Below, piece after piece: positions 1-4,996 of a stretch of 6,966 bases of DNA. Position 1 is the stretch's first letter. Each line of letters starts with the position of its first letter. The stretch is from Spirochaetaceae bacterium (GTDB taxonomy: Bacteria > Spirochaetota > Spirochaetia > Treponematales > Breznakiellaceae), in contig JAITNZ010000194.1 in the NCBI GenBank assembly GCA_031290205.1, positions 1 to 6,966 of the forward strand, written 5' to 3'. The translations under genes and the position numbers were made by a program. The notes below the pieces were generated by a model that made no database searches, had not been told where the DNA came from, and saw nothing but the letters and a program-made list of their open reading frames with translations.

Positions 1-43
1 AGTCAAATTAAGTAGAAAGTAGACAGTACCCGTGGCACTCTTG

Positions 44-61
44 TTCGACTTTTTCGACTTT
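44..61. repeat. 9-bp perfect tandem duplication
   Basis: TTCGACTTT occurs twice head to tail (44-52 and 53-61). It is short and could be a replication-slippage product; no function can be assigned. Confidence 0.6.
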
Positions 62-83
62 GCGGTAAAAAAATCTTTGTGTA

Positions 84-115
84 TTGACCCACTATTTGAA
101 TAGTGACGTGATACT
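84..115 (+). promoter_or_regulatory. Possible promoter with long spacer containing a dyad
   Basis: TTGACC (84-89) resembles a -35 box and is the same hexamer used by the tRNA-Gly promoter in this window. GATACT (110-115), preceded by T, resembles a -10 box. The spacer is 20 bp, longer than the optimal 17. It contains a perfect 6-bp dyad, CACTAT-TTGA-ATAGTG (90-105). A dyad inside a 19-20 bp spacer is the arrangement of MerR-family operators, but no MerR-type gene is visible here and no coding gene follows closely. Confidence 0.3.
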
Positions 116-136
116 AGCACGGCGTAGCGCCAGCGA

Positions 137-198
137 ATGCCGCTGTTCAGAAGGCGTTATCAGCGCGCCGCGCCCGATAGGGCGTTTAACAGCGGCAT
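137..198. repeat. Nested inverted repeat (possible structured RNA or terminator remnant)
   Basis: ATGCCGCTGTT (137-147) and its exact reverse complement (188-198) form an 11-bp perfect inverted repeat. Inside it CGCCC-GATA-GGGCG (171-184) forms a second hairpin. The outer arms continue imperfectly into GGCGTAGCGCC (121-131) on the left and GGCGTGGCGC (206-215) on the right. No T-run follows, so it is not a standard intrinsic terminator. Confidence 0.55.
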
Positions 199-289
199 AC
201 GAAGAGGCGTGGCGCAGGACGCCCCAACACTGCACAATAGTGCCCCCCCAGACCCCCCGTTAGCAATATAGGAATCACTTTAGAATTTA

Positions 290-389
290 CCCCGAAAAAT
301 AAATTGCACCCTTCCGTCGGAGGCGGTCAAGCTGAAAACTTTCCCTTTTGCCTTCCCCTGCCTTCGCGTAAAACATTCAATTTTCGGGG
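290..389. repeat. Inverted repeat flanking the HTH gene leader
   Basis: CCCCGAAAA (290-298) is exactly complementary to TTTTCGGGG (381-389), across an 82-nt loop just upstream of the HTH gene. If transcribed, the pairing would close a large loop ending 19 nt before the ATG. A GGAGG (319-323) lies in the loop without a usable in-frame start at normal distance. Confidence 0.45.
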
Positions 390-408
390 CTTGTACATCG
401 CCGGTAAA

Positions 409-714
409 ATGACGGATATTAGGCGCTTATTAGCCGAAAACATGAAAATTCACAGAAAATCCTTAGGCTTGTCTCAGGCAAAATTTGCTGAAAAAATAGA
501 CACGGCGAGCAACTATATTGCTTTGATAGAAACCGGCAAACGCTTCCCGACGCCGCAGATGATAGAAAGGATAGCTCTTGCACTGAAAATAGACACGCCG
601 GATCTTTTTTCCGTAGAAAAACCGAAATCGCTTGTCTTAAAAGGTATTCACAAGCAAATCATCACAGAACTAGACCAGATACTCACCAATTTGCAGGATG
701 AGGCGGGAGAATAA
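409..714 (+). CDS. Xre/Cro-family helix-turn-helix transcriptional regulator (small)
   Basis: This is a 101-residue DNA-binding protein of the lambda-Cro/HTH_3 type. The domain spans about residues 8-64: a first helix (MKIHRKSLGLS), the positioning helix SQAKFAEKI, the recognition helix around SNYIALIETGK, and the family's closing pattern PTPQMIERIALAL. Residues 70-101 form a charged, probably helical tail that could mediate dimerisation; there is no second domain, signal peptide or membrane segment. The start is uncertain. The frame is open back to a TTG at 304, but the preceding residues look non-protein-like, so I chose ATG 409; TTG 391 and ATG 442 are alternatives, and none has a strong ribosome binding site. 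Targets are unknown. Its own upstream inverted repeats are plausible autoregulatory sites, which is inference. Similar short Xre proteins are frequent in treponemes. Confidence 0.8.
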   Translation: MTDIRRLLAENMKIHRKSLGLSQAKFAEKIDTASNYIALIETGKRFPTPQMIERIALALKIDTPDLFSVEKPKSLVLKGIHKQIITELDQILTNLQDEAGE

Positions 715-742
715 GGGGAAGGCTTTCTCAGGTCGGCAGCCC

Positions 743-756
743 GCGCGCTGACGCGC
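743..756 (+). other. GC-rich hairpin downstream of the HTH gene
   Basis: GCGCG-CTGA-CGCGC forms a 5-bp stem with a 4-nt loop 28 nt after the HTH stop codon. No T-tract follows, so it may stabilise the 3' end or act as a weak or Rho-assisted stop. Confidence 0.3.
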
Positions 757-830
757 AGTGCAAGCCGCCATGCTCCTAACCCGCGCACGTTCCCGTTAGG
801 GCTTCACTGGAAGCCGATAAATGCACCGCT

Positions 831-869
831 CACCCAACTCGTCAAAAAGCCCTCACCGTTTGAACTGTA
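831..869 (+). repeat. Partial copy of a dispersed intergenic repeat
   Basis: CACCCAACTCGTCAAAAAGC followed by CCTCACCG matches the first half of the copy at 929-992 with a few substitutions and a 1-nt indel. The later half has diverged: the GGGCT arm conserved in the other copies reads GAACT here, so the conserved hairpin is lost. Confidence 0.6.
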
Positions 870-910
870 GAGCTTCACTGTAGGGGTTTACTGTAATGGC
901 TTAACTGTTA
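864..910 (+). repeat. Short tandem array of ACTGTAR heptamers, 13-14 bp period
   Basis: ACTGTAG (864), ACTGTAG (877), ACTGTAA (890) and ACTGTTA (904) recur at intervals of 13, 13 and 14 bp. The interstitial bases are also related (AGCTTC, GGGTTT, TGGCTTA). The approximate unit is ACTGTAGRGCTTC. Such regular spacing suggests either a decayed minisatellite or an array of protein sites on slightly more than one helical turn. Confidence 0.6.
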
Positions 911-928
911 GGCGGAAAACGCGTAGCC

Positions 929-992
929 CACCCAATTCGTCCGAAAAGCCCTCACGCGCTTGGGCTGGGGGGAATTTGCTTACGTAGACGGT
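929..992 (+). repeat. Dispersed intergenic repeat, copy in direct orientation
   Basis: The sequence from CACCCAATTCGTCC to TTACGTAGACGGT matches the reverse complement of 6751-6810 over nearly its whole length. The matches include GAAAAGCCCTC, GCTTGGGCTG, GGGGGAATTTGCT and ACGTAGACGGT. It contains the imperfect hairpin AGCCC/GGGCT with an outer AATTC/GAATT pairing. No ORF is conserved across it. Confidence 0.8.
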
Positions 993-1069
993 ACAATTGG
1001 GGAGGCGCTGAAGGTGGCGGCTTAAGGGAAACGGAAAATCATTCGATATTAAGGAATAGAGGATGTCCG

Positions 1070-1462
1070 ATGATTAATCCGGTATCGCCCTTGCAGATAG
1101 CAGGAGCGGGATTCACGCTAAGCGCACGCGGAGCTCATGCAAAAGTTCCCGTATCGCCGGCGCACTATATTTACTCTCATTTTAAGCATGTCTCCGGCGT
1201 TCCGGCGCCCGAGGGTGTTCAAGGAGTTACTGTCTCTAAAATAAAGATTCTCGATACGCTTATCGAGCACCTGTCTCAGGCAAAGATGAAAAAAAATGGG
1301 AATCCTAAGATGAATTCGATAAATCTAAGCGATAAACAGCTTGACAAAATTATCAATTTTCTGCAAAATGAAATTGAAAGTGCCGTTGCGGTTCATACAG
1401 CAATTCCATATACACCCAACCCGCTGGTGTCCGCTGGTACTTTCTTTAATATTAAGGTCTAA
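1070..1462 (+). CDS. Conserved hypothetical protein, 130 residues, function unknown
   Basis: I do not recognise a characterised family. The ATG has a good ribosome binding site, AGAGGA (1058-1063), 6 nt upstream, which supports both the gene and this start. The N-terminal half is low in charge and carries proline-valine motifs (MINPVSPLQIAGAGF, KVPVSPAHYIYSHFKHVSGVPAP). It is followed by a Lys/Leu-rich helix (about 57-75) and a second amphipathic helix (about 86-106). The tail is short and hydrophobic, with proline-rich TAIPYTPNP and GTFFNIKV. No clear signal peptide, transmembrane helix, zinc site or catalytic motif is visible. The style of the N-terminus resembles small uncharacterised treponemal proteins, from memory only. 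It sits alone, 355 nt after the HTH gene and 103 nt before tRNA-Lys, followed by paired hairpins. Confidence 0.75.
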   Translation: MINPVSPLQIAGAGFTLSARGAHAKVPVSPAHYIYSHFKHVSGVPAPEGVQGVTVSKIKILDTLIEHLSQAKMKKNGNPKMNSINLSDKQLDKIINFLQNEIESAVAVHTAIPYTPNPLVSAGTFFNIKV

Positions 1463-1466
1463 GGCG

Positions 1467-1500
1467 CCTCTAAAACGAGGGCACCCTCTAATCAGGGTGC
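1467..1500 (+). terminator. Two adjacent hairpins after the hypothetical gene
   Basis: CCTC-TAAAAC-GAGG (1467-1480) is followed directly by GCACCCT-CTAATC-AGGGTGC (1481-1500), a perfect 7-bp stem. They begin 4 nt after the stop codon. Their position fits a transcript 3' end, but no T-run follows, so a standard intrinsic terminator is not proven. Confidence 0.4.
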
Positions 1501-1528
1501 GAGATAAAGCGTCATGGACAATCCCAGC

Positions 1529-1548
1529 TTTACATTTTTTTGTAAAAT
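1529..1548 (+). promoter_or_regulatory. T-rich dyad and possible -10 upstream of tRNA-Lys
   Basis: TTTACA-TTTTTT-TGTAAA (1529-1546) is a perfect 6-bp dyad with a T6 centre, 20 nt before the tRNA. TAAAAT (1543-1548) could be a -10 box, but the best -35-like element (TGGACA, 1515-1520) is 22 nt away, too far. It may also help end the upstream transcript. Confidence 0.3.
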
Positions 1549-1565
1549 TTAATGAAAAGCAATAC

Positions 1566-1638
1566 GGGCCGCTAGCTCAGTCGGTAGAGCAACGCCCTTT
1601 TAAGGCGTGGGTCCTGGATTCGATCTCCGGGCGGCTCA
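1566..1638 (+). tRNA. tRNA-Lys (anticodon TTT)
   Basis: This is a full 73-nt cloverleaf. The acceptor stem GGGCCGC pairs with GCGGCTC (one G-U), the D stem GCTC with GAGC, and the anticodon stem ACGCC with GGCGT around the loop CTTTTAA, giving anticodon TTT at 1599-1601. The variable loop is GGGTC. The T stem CTGGA pairs with TCCGG (one G-U) around TTCGATC. The discriminator is A, and CCA is not encoded, so it must be added after transcription. Confidence 0.95.
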
Positions 1639-1788
1639 AAGGCAGTGGACGAGGTTTCTCCTCGGACAATGCCAGTAGTTTTGTGTTTGACGAGATGGTA
1701 GGCGCCCGTTTGCATTGGGTGCTGTTGACTCCGACGACTCTCCTCACGGACGGACTCTTCGTGTGCATCAGGTGAAATATTCACTCAG
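1639..1788. other. Structured convergent intergenic region between tRNA-Lys and the kinase gene
   Basis: This stretch lies between the ends of two converging units. It contains CGAGG-TTTCT-CCTCG (1650-1664), enclosed by GGCA/TGCC (1641-1644, 1670-1673) and followed by a TTTTGTGTTT stretch from 1680. It also has GCGCCC/GGGTGC (1702-1707, 1717-1722) and GTGAA-ATA-TTCAC (1772-1784), 5 nt from the kinase stop codon. The first may act as a weak terminator for the tRNA. Short ORFs on either strand overlap the tRNA and look spurious. A small RNA is possible but unproven. Confidence 0.45.
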
Positions 1789-3072
1789 CTAATAATAACG
1801 CTCGTTTATCACGACCAGATTGATGCACGCTTCGCTTAGAGTTGCCGCTTCGCCAAGGGCGAGCATCGCGGCGGCGGCGTTGCCTGTAAGCTCACCGTCG
1901 AGGATTTCGGGGGCAAGCAACACGGTGTTCGAGATTGCCGCTTTCAGTTTGTTCCAGCGCGGGCTCTTCGCCTGCCCGCCGGAAAGCCGCATCTCTGACA
2001 CGGGGATGCCGGCAGCCCTCAAGCTGTCGACGGCGCCCTTCACCTGTCCCGCGATTTGCAACAGCACGGGGTGGACATCAGCATTGGAAAAAGAGGAAGA
2101 AAAGTGTCTGGCACCGTCGGGTATCAATTCGGCGAGCAACTCGTCATACTTTTTATCCGCAAACCCGTTATCATCGCGCCAGCGTTCAAAAATGCTCCCC
2201 GATTCGGGCAGGACGACGCTGACATTCCATAAGCCGTCAATCGGGTGGGGGAGCAGCCTCAGTTGCGGATTTTTTCCCGCCACCCCATCCCCCCCGCTGC
2301 CGGCTAGACAGACATTGATTCCTTCCGAGGAGCCGGCGCGGTCGCAGACCAAACCGGGCTTAACCGTCGCCGTGCCGAGTAGCGCCATGACGAAGTCGGG
2401 ACCGCCTGCAACGATGGGGATGCCCTGCTTCAAGCCAAAGCGGCGCTCGGCTTCCGGCGAGGTCTTCCCGATGATGCTGGCGAGCGGGGCAAAGGGTAGC
2501 AATTTACCGCCGGCAATCCCCCCGCCGGCAGCCGCGCATTGCGGCTCATCCCAATAGTAAGGCGTGTAGGCGGGAGTCGGCAGCACCGTAACGGGCGCCG
2601 CCCCCAGACGGGTTGCAAGCCACTCCTGGCAGGAGTAGAACGCAGCCGTCTGCTCATACTGAGCGGGATATTTGTGCATGAACCACAAAACATGAGGCAG
2701 AAAAAATGATTTCATGCCTGCGGGCGTTTCGGTTTTGCCGAACCAGTAGAGTGGCAGCGCCGCACTGCCGTTTTTTTGAACAGGCACGAGCGTGGGACCA
2801 TTGCCTGAAATGCAGATTGCTTCGATATGCGCGTCAGGAAGCTTACCGAAAAGCGCGGCGAGCGCCCGCCTGAACGCACTCTCCCACTCGGTGCAGGGAA
2901 GTTTTACATGCCGCCCTTCGACAAGTTCAGGCGAAATCTCAGGCGGATAAGGCTCGCGGACGAAGGCAAGCAGGCGGGGGCGCCCCGATGCAGCCGCGCC
3001 AATATCAACAAAACCCGCCTTAAGCGACGAGGTGCCTATATCAGCGGAAAGGACAATTTTTGGGGAACTCAT
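1789..3072 (-). CDS. FGGY-family carbohydrate kinase (compact, xylulokinase-like)
   Basis: This 427-residue cytoplasmic enzyme of the ASKHA/FGGY fold is expected to transfer phosphate from ATP to a sugar or polyol; the substrate cannot be read from sequence. Visible motifs are the phosphate-1 loop ADIGTSSLKAG (10-20), CISGNGPTLVPV (87-98), AGGPD (222-226) with Asp226 the likely catalytic base, RAGSSEG (245-251) in the phosphate-2 position, and the adenosine-site signature LSGGQAKSPRWNKLKA (363-378). It is shorter than the usual 480-520 residues. The glycine/arginine-rich block that normally follows the phosphate-2 region is replaced by a short stretch (about 290-345). I chose ATG 3072 because the motif-bearing N-terminus then begins normally and does not overlap clpX; an in-frame ATG at 3120 is less likely. 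Its ribosome binding site is poor. It starts 31 nt after clpX and is probably the last gene of that operon. Confidence 0.85.
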   Translation of the reverse strand: MSSPKIVLSADIGTSSLKAGFVDIGAAASGRPRLLAFVREPYPPEISPELVEGRHVKLPCTEWESAFRRALAALFGKLPDAHIEAICISGNGPTLVPVQKNGSAALPLYWFGKTETPAGMKSFFLPHVLWFMHKYPAQYEQTAAFYSCQEWLATRLGAAPVTVLPTPAYTPYYWDEPQCAAAGGGIAGGKLLPFAPLASIIGKTSPEAERRFGLKQGIPIVAGGPDFVMALLGTATVKPGLVCDRAGSSEGINVCLAGSGGDGVAGKNPQLRLLPHPIDGLWNVSVVLPESGSIFERWRDDNGFADKKYDELLAELIPDGARHFSSSFSNADVHPVLLQIAGQVKGAVDSLRAAGIPVSEMRLSGGQAKSPRWNKLKAAISNTVLLAPEILDGELTGNAAAAMLALGEAATLSEACINLVVINERYY

Positions 3073-3078
3073 GGAATT

Positions 3079-3091
3079 GTGTCCAGGACAC
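3079..3091. promoter_or_regulatory. Perfect 13-bp palindrome in the clpX-kinase gap
   Basis: GTGTCC-A-GGACAC is a 6-bp dyad with a 1-nt centre, 6 nt upstream of the kinase ATG and 12 nt after the clpX stop. It could be an operator or an mRNA hairpin limiting access to the weak kinase start. GGCGCTACGCC (3100-3110), across the clpX stop, is the reverse complement of 121-131. Confidence 0.4.
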
Positions 3092-3103
3092 TGAGCAGCG
3101 GCG

Positions 3104-4357
3104 CTACGCCGACTTGGCAAGCTCGAATACTTCGGGCGGTTCGGATTTTTCGACAGAATCTTTGGTTACCACCACACGCTTGATGTTCTTTTTCGACGGA
3201 ATCTCGTACATAATGTCGGTCATCAATTTTTCAACGATGGCGCGCAGCCCGCGGGCGCCGGTTTTCTGCTTAATCGCCGTTTCCGCAATCGAATTCACCG
3301 CGTCCGAAGTAAATTCAAGCTCGACTTCATCATAAGCCATCGAAGCCTGATACTGTTTGATGATCGCATTCTTCGGCTCCGTGATTATCCGTTTAAGGTC
3401 GTCAACTTTCAGCTCTTCAAGCGAGACGGTGATGGGCAAGCGCCCGATAAATTCAGGGATCATGCCATAACGGATAAGGTCGTCGGGGTGCAGGTTGTCG
3501 AAGAGGTCTTTCATGCTCCGGTTTTTCGTGCGGTGCTGGTCGGCGCCGAAGCCCATAGGATGTTCGACGATGCGCTTTTCGATATACTTATCGAGCCCGA
3601 CAAAAGCGCCGCCGCAGATAAAGAGAATATTCGTCGTATTGATGCGAATCAGCTCCTGATTCGGGTGTTTCCGCCCGCCCTGCGGGGGCACCGAGGCGAC
3701 CGTCCCCTCGATGATCTTTAAGAGCGCCTGCTGAACGCCTTCGCCGGACACATCCCGCGTAATCGATACATTTTCGCCCTTGCGCCCGATTTTGTCGATT
3801 TCGTCAATGTAGACTATGCCCCGTTCGGCGCTGTTAATGTTGCCGTTGGCGCTCTGAATCAGCTTTAAAAGGATGTTTTCGACATCTTCGCCGACATACC
3901 CGGCTTCGGTAAGCGTCGTCGCGTCAACGATGGCAAACGGCACCCGCAACTTACGGGCAAGCGTCTTTGCCAGCAGCGTCTTGCCGGTGCCCGTTGGACC
4001 GATGAGCAGCACGTTGGATTTTTCAATTTCAACATCATCGGCGGTCGCCGCCGGATTGGCAATCCGCTTGTAATGGTTGTAGACGGCAACAGAAAGCGCC
4101 TTCTTCGCATTTTCCTGCCCAATGACAAATTGGTCAAGATACTCTTTAATATCCACCGGACGGGGAATGTCGGCGGTAAACTGCATCGTAATATCGTGCT
4201 CTTCTTCGGTAAGAATTTTCCGGCATACTTCAACACACTCATCGCAGATGAAAATATTTTCCGGTCCGGCGATAAGCCGCTTCGTCATCCCATCACTCTT
4301 GCCGCAAAACGAACAAATCCTTTCGGCATTTGAAGCGCCCGATCTCAATTTTGCCAT
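3104..4357 (-). CDS. clpX: ATP-dependent Clp protease ATP-binding subunit ClpX
   Basis: This hexameric AAA+ unfoldase recognises substrates, unfolds them with ATP and feeds them into ClpP. All expected parts are present in 417 residues, a normal length. There is an N-terminal C4 zinc-binding domain (Cys15, Cys18, Cys38, Cys41), Walker A GPTGTGKT (120-127), and the substrate-gripping pore loop GYVGED (153-158). Walker B is IVYIDEIDK (181-189), and the RKH loop is at 229-231. The ClpP-docking loop reads MGFG (268-271) in place of the common IGFG. The arginine-finger region is PEFIGR (301-306) and sensor 2 is GARG (367-370). The start is fixed by GGGAGGG (4362-4368) a few bases upstream. The gene begins 12 nt after the clpP stop, so the two are co-transcribed. 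No defect is seen. Confidence 0.98.
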   Translation of the reverse strand: MAKLRSGASNAERICSFCGKSDGMTKRLIAGPENIFICDECVEVCRKILTEEEHDITMQFTADIPRPVDIKEYLDQFVIGQENAKKALSVAVYNHYKRIANPAATADDVEIEKSNVLLIGPTGTGKTLLAKTLARKLRVPFAIVDATTLTEAGYVGEDVENILLKLIQSANGNINSAERGIVYIDEIDKIGRKGENVSITRDVSGEGVQQALLKIIEGTVASVPPQGGRKHPNQELIRINTTNILFICGGAFVGLDKYIEKRIVEHPMGFGADQHRTKNRSMKDLFDNLHPDDLIRYGMIPEFIGRLPITVSLEELKVDDLKRIITEPKNAIIKQYQASMAYDEVELEFTSDAVNSIAETAIKQKTGARGLRAIVEKLMTDIMYEIPSKKNIKRVVVTKDSVEKSEPPEVFELAKSA

Positions 4358-4361
4358 ACCG

Positions 4362-4368
4362 CCCTCCC
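4362..4368 (-). promoter_or_regulatory. Strong ribosome binding site of clpX
   Basis: Read on the minus strand this is GGGAGGG, with its GGAG core 6 nt before the clpX ATG and just behind the clpP stop. It favours efficient re-initiation and fixes the clpX start. Confidence 0.75.
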
Positions 4369-4369
4369 G

Positions 4370-4987
4370 CTAGTCCTTATCTTCAGTTTTTTCTGAACGC
4401 ACTAAAACCTTATCAGCAATGCCATAATCAACGGCGGCTTGCGCCGGCATATAAAAATCCCGCTCCATATCCTTTGCAATTTCTTCCGGCTCTTTCCCCG
4501 TATGTTTTGCAAAATAATCAATAGTGAGTTTTTTCAAGCGGAGTATCTCCTTCGCCTGAATTCCGATGTCGCGCGCCTGCCCCTGCGCGCCACCCCAAGG
4601 CTGGTGAATCAGCACCCGTGATGAAGGCAGCGCCATCCGCTTACCCTTTTCGCCGGCTGCCAGAATCAGCGCCGCCATGCTTGCCGCCTGCCCGACGCAG
4701 ATCGTCTGCACATCACACTTAACATGCTGCATCGTGTCGTAAATTGCAAGCCCCGCCATAACCGAGCCGCCGGGCGAATTGATGTAAAGACTTATTTCCT
4801 TTTCGGTGTCCTGCCCGTCCAAAAAGAGGAGCTGGGCGACAATCAAATCGGCAGTCAAATCATTGATTTCACCATCGAGAAAGACTATTCGGTCTTTTAA
4901 GAGACGCGAATAAATATCATAGGCGCGCTCGCCCATTCCCGTTTGCTCGACAACGATGGGAACAAGCGTATTCATTTTTTCATTCAT
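4370..4987 (-). CDS. clpP: ATP-dependent Clp protease proteolytic subunit ClpP
   Basis: This serine peptidase assembles as a barrel of two heptameric rings and cleaves proteins delivered by ClpX or another Clp ATPase. The 205-residue length is standard. The catalytic triad is intact: Ser103 in GQAASMAAL, His128 in LIHQPWGG and Asp177 in ERDFYM. The family motifs INSPGGSVMAGLAIYDTMQ (70-88) and GGAQGQARDI (132-141, start of the handle region) are clear. The first residues up to VPIVVEQTGMGERAYDIYSRLL include a short propeptide-like N-terminus, as in many ClpPs. The start at ATG 4987 is 9 nt after the tig stop, so translation is probably coupled. The next in-frame ATG (4975) has no better upstream site. 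This is the canonical tig-clpP-clpX arrangement. Confidence 0.98.
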   Translation of the reverse strand: MNEKMNTLVPIVVEQTGMGERAYDIYSRLLKDRIVFLDGEINDLTADLIVAQLLFLDGQDTEKEISLYINSPGGSVMAGLAIYDTMQHVKCDVQTICVGQAASMAALILAAGEKGKRMALPSSRVLIHQPWGGAQGQARDIGIQAKEILRLKKLTIDYFAKHTGKEPEEIAKDMERDFYMPAQAAVDYGIADKVLVRSEKTEDKD

Positions 4988-4996
4988 ACTGATAAT

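Larger units (their letters stand above)
1..408. other. Non-coding leader region left of the HTH gene
   Basis: I find no convincing gene here. All three plus-strand frames carry a stop within the first 21 bases, so nothing enters from the left on that strand. The stretch holds a 9-bp tandem duplication, a promoter-like site with a dyad in its spacer, a nested inverted repeat, two C-rich runs around 243-258, and a 9-bp inverted repeat shortly before the HTH gene. The density of dyads suggests a regulatory region or decayed repeat DNA rather than coding sequence. Confidence 0.6.
715..1069. other. Repeat-rich intergenic region between HTH gene and hypothetical gene
   Basis: This 355-nt gap has no convincing ORF. 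From left to right it holds a GC hairpin (743-756), a small hairpin GGCTT-CACTGG-AAGCC (800-815), a partial copy of a dispersed repeat (831-869), a 13-bp-period heptamer array (864-910), a fuller repeat copy (929-992), and the ribosome binding site of the next gene. The start (GGGGAAGGCT, 716-725 region) echoes the repeat terminus at 6591-6600. Confidence 0.6.

Noticed and set aside
1..63. Minus-strand frame open to the left edge.
   Set aside because: No start codon with a ribosome binding site is nearby and the sequence contains a tandem duplication and low-complexity bases; too little to call a partial gene.
304..408. N-terminal extension of the HTH protein from TTG 304.
   Set aside because: No ribosome binding site precedes the TTG and the 35 added residues look like translated non-coding DNA. 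The HTH fold begins near ATG 409.
1732..1772. Minus strand has CTGATG followed by GTCCGTGAGGA-like bases, recalling a hammerhead ribozyme.
   Set aside because: The core reads CTGATGC instead of CTGATGA, there is no GAAA box after a proper stem II, and the GTGAGGA part is not placed as stem II. Resemblance is superficial.
1341..1775. Plus-strand open frame of 144 codons.
   Set aside because: It overlaps the end of the hypothetical gene and runs through the whole tRNA-Lys, so it is not a gene.
1572..1784. Two minus-strand open frames of 63-70 codons.
   Set aside because: They extend through tRNA-Lys, lack ribosome binding sites and show no protein-like pattern.
1820..2557. Open frame of 245 codons on the plus strand.
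   Set aside because: It lies entirely antisense to the kinase gene and its composition (Ser/Pro/Ala-rich, no motifs) is what an opposite-strand frame of a GC-rich gene gives.
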